NCBI RefSeq assembly: GCF_008281175.1
Contig: NZ_CP036524.1
Span: 1,984,001-2,048,000 of the forward strand
Length of the DNA stretch: 64,000 nt
Direction of reading: 5' to 3'
DNA from: [Clostridium] hylemonae DSM 15053
GTDB lineage: Bacteria; Bacillota; Clostridia; Lachnospirales; Lachnospiraceae
The notes under the pieces were generated by a model that was given only the letters and a program-made list of their open reading frames with translations, searched no databases and had not been told where the DNA came from. Made by a program: the position numbers and the translations under genes. This document shows, piece after piece, positions 36,627-44,085 of the stretch (position 1 is the first letter of the stretch; the number at the start of each line of letters is the position of its first letter).

Positions 36627-36677
36627 TTATGTTATTAGTATTATTCATACTATAACATAAAATATGATAAATAACAA
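36627..36677 (-). promoter_or_regulatory. Promoter of the recombinase-like gene overlapped by a 14-bp inverted repeat
   Basis: Arms TTATGTTATtAGTAT (36627-36641) and ATACTATAACATAA (36647-36660) are complementary apart from one extra T, with a 5-nt loop. The minus-strand -10 box TATAGT lies in the right arm, 17 bp from TTGTTA at 36672-36677. The stem is AT-rich, so an operator is more likely than a terminator of the LD-carboxypeptidase gene, although a T-rich stretch follows. Confidence 0.55.
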
Positions 36678-36684
36678 GAGACGT

Positions 36685-37596
36685 CTATGTGACATCCCCT
36701 GCTATGATCACTCTGTTTTCTTCCATTTTTACTTCCGCGCCAAGCGGAAGCGTCAGCGGGTCGCACAGGTGTCCTGCGCGCACATTACAGACCACAGGTA
36801 TCTCAACCTCTTTAAGTACCGAGCGGACGGCTTCTTCCCCGCTCCCGGGTCTGCCGGTATCGTCACATTCTGTGAGCCCTCCGACGATGATGCCGGCGGC
36901 ATCCTTGAATTTACCGCCCAGTTTAAGCTGATACAGCATGCCGTGAAGACGGTACGGCTTCTCCCCCACTTCCTCCAGAAATATAATTTTACCGGCTGTA
37001 TCTATCTCAAAAGGTGTTCCCATCAGCCGGCTGATCATCGTCATATTTCCTCCTGTCAGCCTTCCGTGCGCGGCGCCTTCTTTGATCGCACGAAACGGCT
37101 CACCGTTCAGATTGGACAACTCCCTGCGCTTCTTGGGCCGGGTCACCATCTCTATAAAGAGCTGGTGGGCCTTTGGTTCCACAGGGCGTTTGGGACTGTA
37201 GAGCGCCGGGCCGTGGAATGTCACAAGCCCTGTTTCTTTCTGTATGGCAGTATGTATAGCCGTGATATCACTGAAGCCGGAAAACACAGGACGGTTCTTT
37301 CTGACCGCCTCATAGTCGATCTTGTCGAGCAGCGGTATCGTCCCGTATCCGCCCCACATACAGAGCACCGCCCTGTTACGGCCGTCACGCAGCACACCGT
37401 TGAGCCGCTCTGCCCTCTCCCTGGCCGTTCCTCTCTTAAATGCCATATCCTCCGATATGACAACATGAAATCCCTCGCCCTCCAGAAAGGCCCTCGCATT
37501 GCGGACCCCCTCCTGCGTAAACGCATTGGCCGGATCGATCACACATACCTGGTCTCCTTTTCGTAACGGCCTGGGATAGATCACTCTGTTTTTCAT
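36685..37596 (-). CDS. LD-carboxypeptidase family protein (peptidase S66)
   Basis: 303 residues. Family S66 includes muramoyl-tetrapeptide carboxypeptidases and microcin C7 self-immunity proteins. The start YPRPLRKGDQVCVIDPANA, the GGYGTIPLLDKID segment and GFSD at 107-110, whose Ser109 fits the nucleophile of E. coli LdcA, are visible. The Glu and His of the triad lie in the C-terminal part (FLEEVGEKPYRLHGML and GHLCDPLTLPLG). No signal peptide, so it acts in the cytoplasm on recycled muropeptides or on a small peptide-linked compound. Confidence 0.88.
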   Translation of the reverse strand: MKNRVIYPRPLRKGDQVCVIDPANAFTQEGVRNARAFLEGEGFHVVISEDMAFKRGTARERAERLNGVLRDGRNRAVLCMWGGYGTIPLLDKIDYEAVRKNRPVFSGFSDITAIHTAIQKETGLVTFHGPALYSPKRPVEPKAHQLFIEMVTRPKKRRELSNLNGEPFRAIKEGAAHGRLTGGNMTMISRLMGTPFEIDTAGKIIFLEEVGEKPYRLHGMLYQLKLGGKFKDAAGIIVGGLTECDDTGRPGSGEEAVRSVLKEVEIPVVCNVRAGHLCDPLTLPLGAEVKMEENRVIIAGDVT

Positions 37597-37677
37597 CTTT
37601 ATTCCTCATCTCATATGCTTTCATATACAGTCTATACTATATTTTAGCATATTCTGAAAAAAAATTGCAAAAAGTTC

Positions 37678-37705
37678 TTGCAAAACCTGACAAATACGCT
37701 ATAAT
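37678..37705 (+). promoter_or_regulatory. Promoter of tRNA-Thr
   Basis: TTGCAA, 16-bp spacer, TATAAT, ending 32 bp before the first base of the tRNA. Confidence 0.65.
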
Positions 37706-37737
37706 AATATTTGTGACTGCGGTCAAGCGGTCAGCAC

Positions 37738-37810
37738 GCTGGAATAGCTCAGTCGGTAGAGCACTTCACTCGTAATGAAGGGGTCGTCGGTTCAAGTCCG
37801 ATTTCCAGCT
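37738..37810 (+). tRNA. tRNA-Thr (anticodon CGT)
   Basis: The cloverleaf can be drawn fully: acceptor GCTGGAA pairs with TTCCAGC; D arm GCTC/GAGC; anticodon stem CTTCA/TGAAG with loop CTCGTAA, giving CGT at 37771-37773; T arm GTCGG, loop TTCAAGT, CCGAT. It reads ACG codons. The CCA end is not encoded. Discriminator base T. Confidence 0.95.
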
Positions 37811-37819
37811 TATATATCA

Positions 37820-37862
37820 AAACAGCGCAAACCTGGTGTCAGCAGGGTTTGCGCTGTTTTTG
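37820..37862 (+). terminator. Terminator after tRNA-Thr (probably bidirectional)
   Basis: A 13-bp stem, AACAGCGCAAACC with its complement GGTTTGCGCTGTT, closes a loop of about 11 nt and is followed by T residues. A-residues on the other side suggest it also ends transcription of the convergent GNAT gene. Confidence 0.88.
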
Positions 37863-37878
37863 TCTCAGACGGATCATC

Positions 37879-38628
37879 CTATTTTCTGAGGATTCTTTCC
37901 AGACCGGCGATATCCAGCAGATTCACCGTCTCAAACACCCCTTTATAAAATACAGCCCAGTTATTAAAAACACAGGGCAGTTCTTTCGCTTTCTGCAGCG
38001 TATCCACCTGAATCAAAGATGCCAAAATACCGTTCGTCTCACAGTACCGTCTTATCTTCTCTATATTCTGACTGACATAAGGACACTGCATATCGTAATA
38101 GATCGTCAGCTCTTTGCTCTCAATTCTCCCGTTTTTCGCATTGGGAGCAAACCGGGGCTCCTTCCCGTCAAAAGAAAGAGCAAGCAGTTCATATCCGTTT
38201 CCCGCAATGTCAACAGTCTTAAACCCGGACTTCTTTGCAAAGGACTGGTCAGAGAGCCACGCTTTCTGCTTTTCTGCTCCGAGCATACAAATGCCGGACT
38301 TTCCTTTTTCCTTCGCATCAGCGATACAATACTCCATCAGCGCCTTCCCGTATCCTTTTCCTTTGTAGCCGCCGGATACCCAGAGACAGTACAGATAATA
38401 ATAATCGTCGCCATTTATGGGGACCCAGGCTGTCTCAAGAGGGGCATATTCAATAAAAACCACGGCTTTTTCGTTCAGCTTTCTGAAGACATGCCCCTCC
38501 TTAAGCCGCTCACGGAGCCACCGGCGCTTTGCTTCGATCCCCTGATGGGGCTTCCTGCTGCGTATAATACAGCATAAATGTTCTTTGTCAACGTTTTCCG
38601 CCGTCACGTTTATAAATTCTGCATTCAT
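37879..38628 (-). CDS. GNAT-family N-acetyltransferase with YoaP-like C-terminal domain
   Basis: 249 residues. The N-terminal 150 residues form a GNAT domain with the acetyl-CoA loop at WVSGGYKGKGYGKALMEYC. The rest is a thioredoxin-like YoaP domain (LTIYYDMQCPYVSQNIEKIR, near residues 175-195), as in Bacillus subtilis YoaP. The acetyl acceptor is unknown. AAGGAG lies just before the ATG. It is convergent with the tRNA gene. Confidence 0.85.
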   Translation of the reverse strand: MNAEFINVTAENVDKEHLCCIIRSRKPHQGIEAKRRWLRERLKEGHVFRKLNEKAVVFIEYAPLETAWVPINGDDYYYLYCLWVSGGYKGKGYGKALMEYCIADAKEKGKSGICMLGAEKQKAWLSDQSFAKKSGFKTVDIAGNGYELLALSFDGKEPRFAPNAKNGRIESKELTIYYDMQCPYVSQNIEKIRRYCETNGILASLIQVDTLQKAKELPCVFNNWAVFYKGVFETVNLLDIAGLERILRK

Positions 38629-38665
38629 ATGACTCCTTTCATACCGATACGTGCCGGTCCGTCCG

Positions 38666-39541
38666 CTATTTCTCCTGCTGTGACATGTGTACCGTCACCT
38701 GCTGGTACGGGATCTCAATACCTCTGGCGTCAAGCGTCAGCTTGATCTCCTCCAGAAGCCGCCATTTTGTAGGCCAGAAATCTTCGCTCTTCACCCACGC
38801 TCTGGCTCCGATGATGACAGCGCTCGCCGCCAGCTCATCCACAAAGACAACGATCTCTTCGTCTTTCAGGATACAGTCATCCTTTTTCAGCAGATTTTCA
38901 ATAATATCTTTTGCCTTCCTTAAGTCCGCATGATATGAAATGTCAACCTTAAGGTCAAGGCGTCTCTCATCTTTGGCCGTCGCGTTGGTAAGACTGTTGT
39001 TTGTCAGCATGCCGTTCGGTATGACGATCGTCTTATTGTCTATCGTGCTCAGTTTCGTATAAAAAATCTGGATCTCTTTCACGGTCCCTTCGTTGCCGTT
39101 GGAGTCCTCTATAATATAGTCTCCCACCGTAAACGGCTTCAAAAGCAATATCAATACGCCGCCGGCGAAGTTTGACAGGCTCCCCTGCAGTGCCAGACCG
39201 ATCGCCACACCGCCGGAGGCCACAAGCGCTGCCACTGAAGTGGTATCCACCCCCAGTTTCGCCGCGATGGTGAAGATGAGCAGTATATAAAGGCCTGCCT
39301 TCAGCACCGAATCCACGAACTGTTCCACACCTTTGTCCGCCTCTGAACGCTCCAGAGATGTCCTCACTAACTTTCTCACCCATTTGATCAGAATCCGTCC
39401 GACCAGAAATGCGATGAGCGCTATGACTACTTTAATTCCAAACCCGATCAGCGACGGAATATGGTCCTGAAAATACCGGACAAACTCATTCGCGTTTTCT
39501 ACCGCCTCCTGCGTAACCTCTGTGACTTCATTTGTTCCCAT
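38666..39541 (-). CDS. Small-conductance mechanosensitive channel (MscS family)
   Basis: 291 residues. Three N-terminal membrane helices, the pore-lining helix with VAALVASGGVAIGLALQGSLSNFAGG near residues 90-115, then a beta domain (GDYIIEDSNGNEGTVKEI) and the C-terminal alpha/beta domain. It opens under membrane tension and releases solutes during hypo-osmotic shock. Upstream (minus strand) pgeF ends 20 bp away. Confidence 0.93.
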   Translation of the reverse strand: MGTNEVTEVTQEAVENANEFVRYFQDHIPSLIGFGIKVVIALIAFLVGRILIKWVRKLVRTSLERSEADKGVEQFVDSVLKAGLYILLIFTIAAKLGVDTTSVAALVASGGVAIGLALQGSLSNFAGGVLILLLKPFTVGDYIIEDSNGNEGTVKEIQIFYTKLSTIDNKTIVIPNGMLTNNSLTNATAKDERRLDLKVDISYHADLRKAKDIIENLLKKDDCILKDEEIVVFVDELAASAVIIGARAWVKSEDFWPTKWRLLEEIKLTLDARGIEIPYQQVTVHMSQQEK

Positions 39542-39561
39542 AACTGATACTCCTCCTGCGT

Positions 39562-40395
39562 TTACTTAAGCGCAAGAAACGCACTTAAATTTCCCCGTTT
39601 CTCTCCTGTCGTTCTGTGAGAGAACAGGATATCCGGATTACAATGTGTGCAGACATTTGTTACCGCTGTATGTTCCCTTCGGATACCAGCCTCCGCAAAG
39701 ACATATTCATTGGCCTTCCACAGATTGAGCTGATATTTTCCGTCTCCCTTATTATAGAATAGATCCGGCCAGCATTCCTCAGGAAAATTTTCCCTGAAGC
39801 GGCAGATCACATCTTCACTCACCTCATAACAGTCCTGACAGATAGAGGGACCGACGGCAGCAATCACATCTTTTGGATCAGTGCCATAGTTTTCCGTCAT
39901 CTTCTCCACCGTAACCTTGCCGATACGTCCCACTGTACCCCGCCATCCGGAATGTGAAAGTCCGATGGCCCGGTGTACGGGATCGACGAAAAACAGCGGC
40001 ACACAGTCGGCATAGAATGTGACGAGGCATATGCCCGGTACATTTGTCACCATCCCGTCCGTTTCCATAAAACGGGCGCCCCTGTCCTCTTCCTTCACGA
40101 CCGCCACATTCGTCGTGTGTGTCTGGTGCGTGTATGTCATGTCTTCCGGCTTCACTCCGATGGCCGAAGCGATGCGCCTGCGGTTCTCCTCCACTGCCTC
40201 CGGCGAGTCTCCGCGTGTTGTGCTTATGTTCATCGTGGCACAGTTCCCGGTGCTCACGCCCCCGAGCCGTGTGGAAAATCCATGCTTCACCACGCCGGTA
40301 TCCTCCAGCAGCGGGTACACAAGATACGGAACTCCTTCCTTCTCTCTGATATCAAATATGTGTGCTTCATTCTTGTATTTTATATCCAGCTTCAT
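39562..40395 (-). CDS. pgeF: Peptidoglycan editing factor, laccase-domain protein
   Basis: 277 residues of the YfiH/PgeF (COG1496) family. Zinc-binding residues are seen in LSHSGWRGTVGRIG (His), SICQDCYEV (Cys) and NVCTHCNPDILFSHR (His/Cys). In E. coli PgeF removes wrong L-serine from peptidoglycan precursors; many homologues are annotated polyphenol oxidase. It follows yraN by about 9 bp in the rplS-to-pgeF run. Confidence 0.9.
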   Translation of the reverse strand: MKLDIKYKNEAHIFDIREKEGVPYLVYPLLEDTGVVKHGFSTRLGGVSTGNCATMNISTTRGDSPEAVEENRRRIASAIGVKPEDMTYTHQTHTTNVAVVKEEDRGARFMETDGMVTNVPGICLVTFYADCVPLFFVDPVHRAIGLSHSGWRGTVGRIGKVTVEKMTENYGTDPKDVIAAVGPSICQDCYEVSEDVICRFRENFPEECWPDLFYNKGDGKYQLNLWKANEYVFAEAGIRREHTAVTNVCTHCNPDILFSHRTTGEKRGNLSAFLALK

Positions 40396-40404
40396 ATGTT
40401 CTCC

Positions 40405-40755
40405 TCAGCATTCAAACGCATTTTTAATGTGGCTTATCTCACCGCCCAGTATCGCTATCACATCGAATCGGCACGGCGCGTCCGCCAGCTTGTTTACCGT
40501 GACGTAATACATGGCGCATTTTACGAGCACCTGCCGCTTCCTTGCATCCACGGCCTCCGATGGATACCCCTTCGATGCATCTCTTCTGTACTTAACTTCA
40601 CAGAATACGAGATATTCCCCGTCTTTTGCTATGATGTCGATCTCTCCTGTCCGGCAGCGGTAATTAAAGCAGATTATTTCATATCCCTGTTCTTCCAGAT
40701 ATTCACCTGCCGTCTGCTCATACCGGCTGCCCTCCGCTCTTTTATTGTATGTCAT
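40405..40755 (-). CDS. YraN-family (UPF0102) nuclease-fold protein
   Basis: 116 residues from ATG 40755 (AGAGG 5 nt upstream; an in-frame GTG lies two codons earlier). An endonuclease-like fold with the core GEIDIIAKDGEYLVFCEVKYRR. Function unknown. Its place right after rnhB and in the rplS-lepB-rbgA cluster is conserved across Firmicutes. Confidence 0.88.
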   Translation of the reverse strand: MTYNKRAEGSRYEQTAGEYLEEQGYEIICFNYRCRTGEIDIIAKDGEYLVFCEVKYRRDASKGYPSEAVDARKRQVLVKCAMYYVTVNKLADAPCRFDVIAILGGEISHIKNAFEC

Positions 40756-40786
40756 CTGCACCTCTCAGTCCCGGACACCGATCCTC

Positions 40787-41446
40787 TTATACAAAGTTTT
40801 TAATGAATGTGGCCCTGTGTATCGGCGAAGGCCCATGTTCCTTAAGCCCCGCGATGTGAGCTTTCGTGCCATACCCCTTATTCGACGCGAGATCATAGCC
40901 GGGCAGTATTTTGTCATATTCCACCATAAGTCTGTCCCTTGTCACCTTGGCAATGATACTGGCCGCCGCGATGGACACACTTTTGGCATCTCCCTTGATG
41001 ATCGGCACCTGCAAGATCTCTACCCCGGGAATCGTCACCGCATCGTTGAGCAGTATGTCCGGCTGTACCGGGAGATCTGCGATCGCCATACGCATGGCTT
41101 CGTACGTCGCCTGCAGAATATTGATCTCATCGATCCTCTGCGGGCCTACGATACCGATTCCCGTTGCCACAGCTTTCTCCATGATCTCATCATACAGCAT
41201 CTCACGCTTCTTTTCCGACAGCTTTTTGGAGTCATTCAGATACAGGACAGGATCGTCTTTAGGCAGGATGACCGCCCCTGCCACTACCGGCCCGGCAAGC
41301 GGTCCCCTGCCCACTTCATCTATACCGCATATGTAACGGTACATACCATATTCTTTCTCGTACACGCTCAGGCGTTCGGTGCGTTCTATTTCTTTTCGCA
41401 GCTTCTCCTCCTGCCTGCGGAGCTTCTCCTCTTCCCGCTTATTCAT
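40787..41446 (-). CDS. rnhB: Ribonuclease HII
   Basis: 219 residues. It cuts RNA in RNA-DNA hybrids and single ribonucleotides in DNA. The first acidic pair is Asp43-Glu44 in CGIDEVGRGPLAG; NDSKKLSEKKRE and SIIAKVTRDRLM follow as in RNase HII. A 40-residue Lys/Glu-rich N-terminal extension, probably a coiled coil, precedes the catalytic core. The start overlaps the end of lepB by 8 bp. Confidence 0.95.
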   Translation of the reverse strand: MNKREEEKLRRQEEKLRKEIERTERLSVYEKEYGMYRYICGIDEVGRGPLAGPVVAGAVILPKDDPVLYLNDSKKLSEKKREMLYDEIMEKAVATGIGIVGPQRIDEINILQATYEAMRMAIADLPVQPDILLNDAVTIPGVEILQVPIIKGDAKSVSIAAASIIAKVTRDRLMVEYDKILPGYDLASNKGYGTKAHIAGLKEHGPSPIHRATFIKNFV

Positions 41447-41996
41447 GTTTGATCACTCCTATCTTGTCAAACGGATATACGCGCAGGAAGGCTCTTCCCA
41501 TCAGATCCTTCCGCTTGATAACTCCTACGCTCGGGTCTCTGCTGTCTGAACTGTGGTTTCTGTTGTCGCCCATCACAAAATATTCATCTTCACTGAGCGT
41601 CACCGGGCTTGCCTCCGCCTGCATCAGCTCCGCGCCGTACGTGTCGCTTTCCAGCTTCTGTCCGTTGATATACACATATCCGTCGGTCACCTGCACGGTC
41701 TCACCCGGCAGACCGATGATCCTTTTGATATAGTAAGTGTTCTTTTCATATTTATAAGGAAATACGATGATATCGAATCTCTTCGGGTCTCTGAACCGAT
41801 AGCTTATCTTATCTACGATCAGACTGTCGCCGTCACTTAAAGTCGGTTCCATCGAATAGCCGCTGACCCGCGTGCGCTGTCCCACAAAGGTAATGATCAG
41901 GTACGTCAGACCTACGATAATAAGTATGTAAAGAAGCCAGCCGCCCAGCTCCCTCAATACACTTCCCCCCACATCATTTTTTCTGCGTCTTGACAT
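41439..41996 (-). CDS. lepB: Signal peptidase I (first copy)
   Basis: 185 residues, one N-terminal membrane anchor (about 20-38). Catalytic Ser48 is in SGYSMEPTL and general base Lys91 in YYIKRIIGLPGETV. The late motif GDNRNHSSDSRDPSVG is complete. It removes signal peptides from exported proteins on the outer membrane face. rbgA lies between it and a second signal peptidase gene. Confidence 0.94.
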   Translation of the reverse strand: MSRRRKNDVGGSVLRELGGWLLYILIIVGLTYLIITFVGQRTRVSGYSMEPTLSDGDSLIVDKISYRFRDPKRFDIIVFPYKYEKNTYYIKRIIGLPGETVQVTDGYVYINGQKLESDTYGAELMQAEASPVTLSEDEYFVMGDNRNHSSDSRDPSVGVIKRKDLMGRAFLRVYPFDKIGVIKHE

Positions 41997-42036
41997 GTAT
42001 AATGTCCCCCTTTTTATTGCTTACCACTGCATTTTA

Positions 42037-42885
42037 TCATACTTCCTGCGGATATTCCAGTGTCAGGCGTCCCAGCTTTCCATTTCTGAAATCATCCGTC
42101 AGAAGCAGCGCCGCCTTCTCTGTGTCCAGCTCATTTCCGCGCACAAGACAATGCCTGCTCTCCGCTATCCGGCTTAAAGTGACATAGACATCGTTATCTT
42201 CTTCGACTGCATATTTTTTCCCGAGCACGCCCGGATAATGATCCAGCATGAAACGGATCAGCTCGGCCGCCAGCTCTTCTGTCTGCAGGACTTCATCTTT
42301 GATCGAGCCGACAAACGCGAGTTTTAACCCCACCTGCTGGTCCTCAAACTTCGGCCAGAGTATTCCCGGCGTATCCAAAAGCTCCACCTGCCTGTTCAGG
42401 CGTATCCACTGTTTTCCCTTCGTAACCCCCGGTTTGTTGCCCGTTTTCGTGCAGGACTTCCCCGCCAGACTATTGATGAATGTAGATTTGCCGACATTCG
42501 GAATGCCGACCACCATGGCGCGCACAGGGCGGTTCAGTATGCCGCGCTTCCTGTCTCTTTCTATCTTCTCCTTACATGCTTCCTGGATCACGCCGTGAAT
42601 GGATTTCATCCCGCCGCCTTTTTTTGAATTCACTTTTACGACAGAAAATCCTTTTTTTCTGAAATACTCAGCCCAGGCGTCATTCCACTTTTCTTCCGCC
42701 AGGTCCGCCTTATTCAGAAGTATAAGCCTCGCTTTGTTCTTTCCAAGCTCGTCTATATCCGGGTTCCTGCTGCTTTGCGGGATCCGTGCGTCCACAAGCT
42801 CGATCACCAGATCTATCAGTTTTATATTCTCCTGCATCATACGTTTTGCCTTTGTCATATGACCCGGATACCATTGAAAATGCAT
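42037..42885 (-). CDS. rbgA: Ribosome biogenesis GTPase YlqF/RbgA
   Basis: 282 residues. A circularly permuted GTPase: the G4 motif (LLNKADL) comes first, then G1 (GIPNVGKST) and G3 (DTPG). It helps late 50S subunit assembly. A C-terminal RNA-binding tail follows. AGGAG precedes the ATG. The location in the rplS cluster is the standard Firmicutes one. Confidence 0.95.
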   Translation of the reverse strand: MHFQWYPGHMTKAKRMMQENIKLIDLVIELVDARIPQSSRNPDIDELGKNKARLILLNKADLAEEKWNDAWAEYFRKKGFSVVKVNSKKGGGMKSIHGVIQEACKEKIERDRKRGILNRPVRAMVVGIPNVGKSTFINSLAGKSCTKTGNKPGVTKGKQWIRLNRQVELLDTPGILWPKFEDQQVGLKLAFVGSIKDEVLQTEELAAELIRFMLDHYPGVLGKKYAVEEDNDVYVTLSRIAESRHCLVRGNELDTEKAALLLTDDFRNGKLGRLTLEYPQEV

Positions 42886-42895
42886 ATATTGTCTC

Positions 42896-43495
42896 CTATC
42901 CCGTAAATCCCATGTTTTTTCGCGGGGAGATCGTGAACCAGACTTCCCCGTATATATATTTTCTCTTTACATTACCGACGTCCGCATTGCGGCTGTCCTC
43001 ACTGTTTTCCCGGTTATCCCCGAGCACAAAATATTCGTCCCCGCCGAGCGTGATCTTCTCTGACGCAATTCCCACGTCGTCGATGTCCGTCGTTTTGTAA
43101 TCTTCCTCGATCTTTTTCCCGTTTATATAAACGCTGTTCTCGATTATCTCCACCGTCTCACCCGGCAGCCCCACGATACGCTTAATATAATAATGGGCGT
43201 TTTCGTTGCCCTTTGGCTTAAATGCTATGATATCTCCCCGCTTCGGGCTCGTAGCGTTGTAGACGATGCGGTTTACGAGCACCACGTCCCCATTTTCGAG
43301 GACCGGATTCATCGAATCTCCTATCGTACTGACCCGCTGTCCGAAATACCACACGTAGACAAAGGCCAGAAGGCAGACGACCACTATTTTAAAAACCCAC
43401 TTGCCTATCACAGGAAGATACTCCCAGTTGATGTGGATCCTCCTTCTTTTCCTGGCAAAGCCAAGGCTTTTCCTTCTTCTTCTCATACCGTACAA
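42896..43495 (-). CDS. lepB: Signal peptidase I (second copy)
   Basis: 199 residues if started at TTG 43495; ATG 43486 is three codons downstream. Basic N-terminus (many Arg), one membrane segment about 33-51, catalytic Ser61 in IGDSMNPVL and Lys105 in YYIKRIVGLPGETV. The final GDNRENSEDSRNADVG motif is complete. An AGGAGG lies 28-36 nt before both candidate starts, with a UUCG hairpin between; folded, the spacing to the TTG becomes 7 nt. The two copies share the core but differ in the N-terminus, so they may prefer different substrates. Confidence 0.92.
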   Translation of the reverse strand: MYGMRRRRKSLGFARKRRRIHINWEYLPVIGKWVFKIVVVCLLAFVYVWYFGQRVSTIGDSMNPVLENGDVVLVNRIVYNATSPKRGDIIAFKPKGNENAHYYIKRIVGLPGETVEIIENSVYINGKKIEEDYKTTDIDDVGIASEKITLGGDEYFVLGDNRENSEDSRNADVGNVKRKYIYGEVWFTISPRKNMGFTG

Positions 43496-43522
43496 AAGGC
43501 CGAAGCCTTATAGACACCTCCT
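43496..43522 (-). promoter_or_regulatory. Ribosome binding site with looped-out UUCG hairpin before lepB (second copy)
   Basis: On the mRNA: AGGAGG (43517-43522), 7 nt, then AAGGC-UUCG-GCCUU (43496-43509), then the TTG start directly. The 5-bp hairpin has the extra-stable cUUCGg loop. With the hairpin formed, the distance from Shine-Dalgarno to TTG is 7 nt; unfolded it is 21 nt. Confidence 0.55.
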
Positions 43523-43538
43523 GTCCCTAATAACAGAA

Positions 43539-43570
43539 AGAGGACAATACACATTATGTACTTGTCCTCT
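43539..43570 (-). terminator. Hairpin between rplS and lepB
   Basis: AGAGGACAA and TTGTCCTCT pair perfectly (9 bp) around a 14-nt loop. The T-run on the minus strand is broken (CTTTCTGTTATT), so it may be a weak terminator or attenuator lowering lepB expression relative to rplS. Confidence 0.5.
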
Positions 43571-43614
43571 CTTCTTACCTTTTTGAACATCAGAAGTTCA
43601 AGAAGTATACGTTC

Positions 43615-43962
43615 TTATTTTACTAATTCTTTAACTTTAGCTTTCTTGCCGACGCGGTCTCTCAGGTAGTTCAGTTTTGCTCTTCTTACTTTACCTCTTC
43701 TTACTACTTCCACCCGCTCAACGTTTGGTGAATGCAGCGGCCATGTCTTCTCTACGCCGATCCCGTTAGAATTCTTTCTTACAGTAAACGTAGCTCTTGC
43801 TCCGCCGCCCTGTTTCTTAAGAACAGTTCCTTCAAATACCTGGATTCTTTCTCGGTTACCCTCTTTGATCTTACCGTAGACTTTAACCGTATCACCTACG
43901 TTGAATACAGGCGCGTTTTCTTTCAGCTGTCCAGCTTCAATATTTCTGATAATATCATTCAT
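43615..43962 (-). CDS. rplS: 50S ribosomal protein L19
   Basis: 115 residues, full length. It starts [13 protein letters not shown] and contains [26 protein letters not shown] and [33 protein letters not shown], which are typical of L19. AGGAGG precedes the ATG. It has its own promoter and lies after the hydroxysteroid dehydrogenase gene instead of directly after trmD. Confidence 0.97.
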   Translation of the reverse strand: MNDIIRNIEAGQLKENAPVFNVGDTVKVYGKIKEGNRERIQVFEGTVLKKQGGGARATFTVRKNSNGIGVEKTWPLHSPNVERVEVVRRGKVRRAKLNYLRDRVGKKAKVKELVK

Positions 43963-44043
43963 TATGTGTGACCTCCTCGTTTACTTGGACGTTCTTAATA
44001 CATTTGTATCAGAGGACCATCTCTTTTCTTCACAACATGCTAT

Positions 44044-44072
44044 AGTTTATCATATTATGTGAAGTTTTGCAA
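44044..44072 (-). promoter_or_regulatory. Promoter of rplS
   Basis: Minus strand TTGCAA, 17-bp spacer, TAAACT, about 80 bp before the ATG; an alternative TATGAT box is a few bp upstream. No L19 autoregulatory leader could be recognised. Confidence 0.5.
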
Positions 44073-44085
44073 GCATTTATTTATA

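Noticed and set aside
36685-36800. Prophage or integrative element around the recombinase-like gene and the nearby tRNA-Thr
   Set aside because: No tRNA-end direct repeat, no phage genes and no shift in gene content; neighbours are housekeeping genes.
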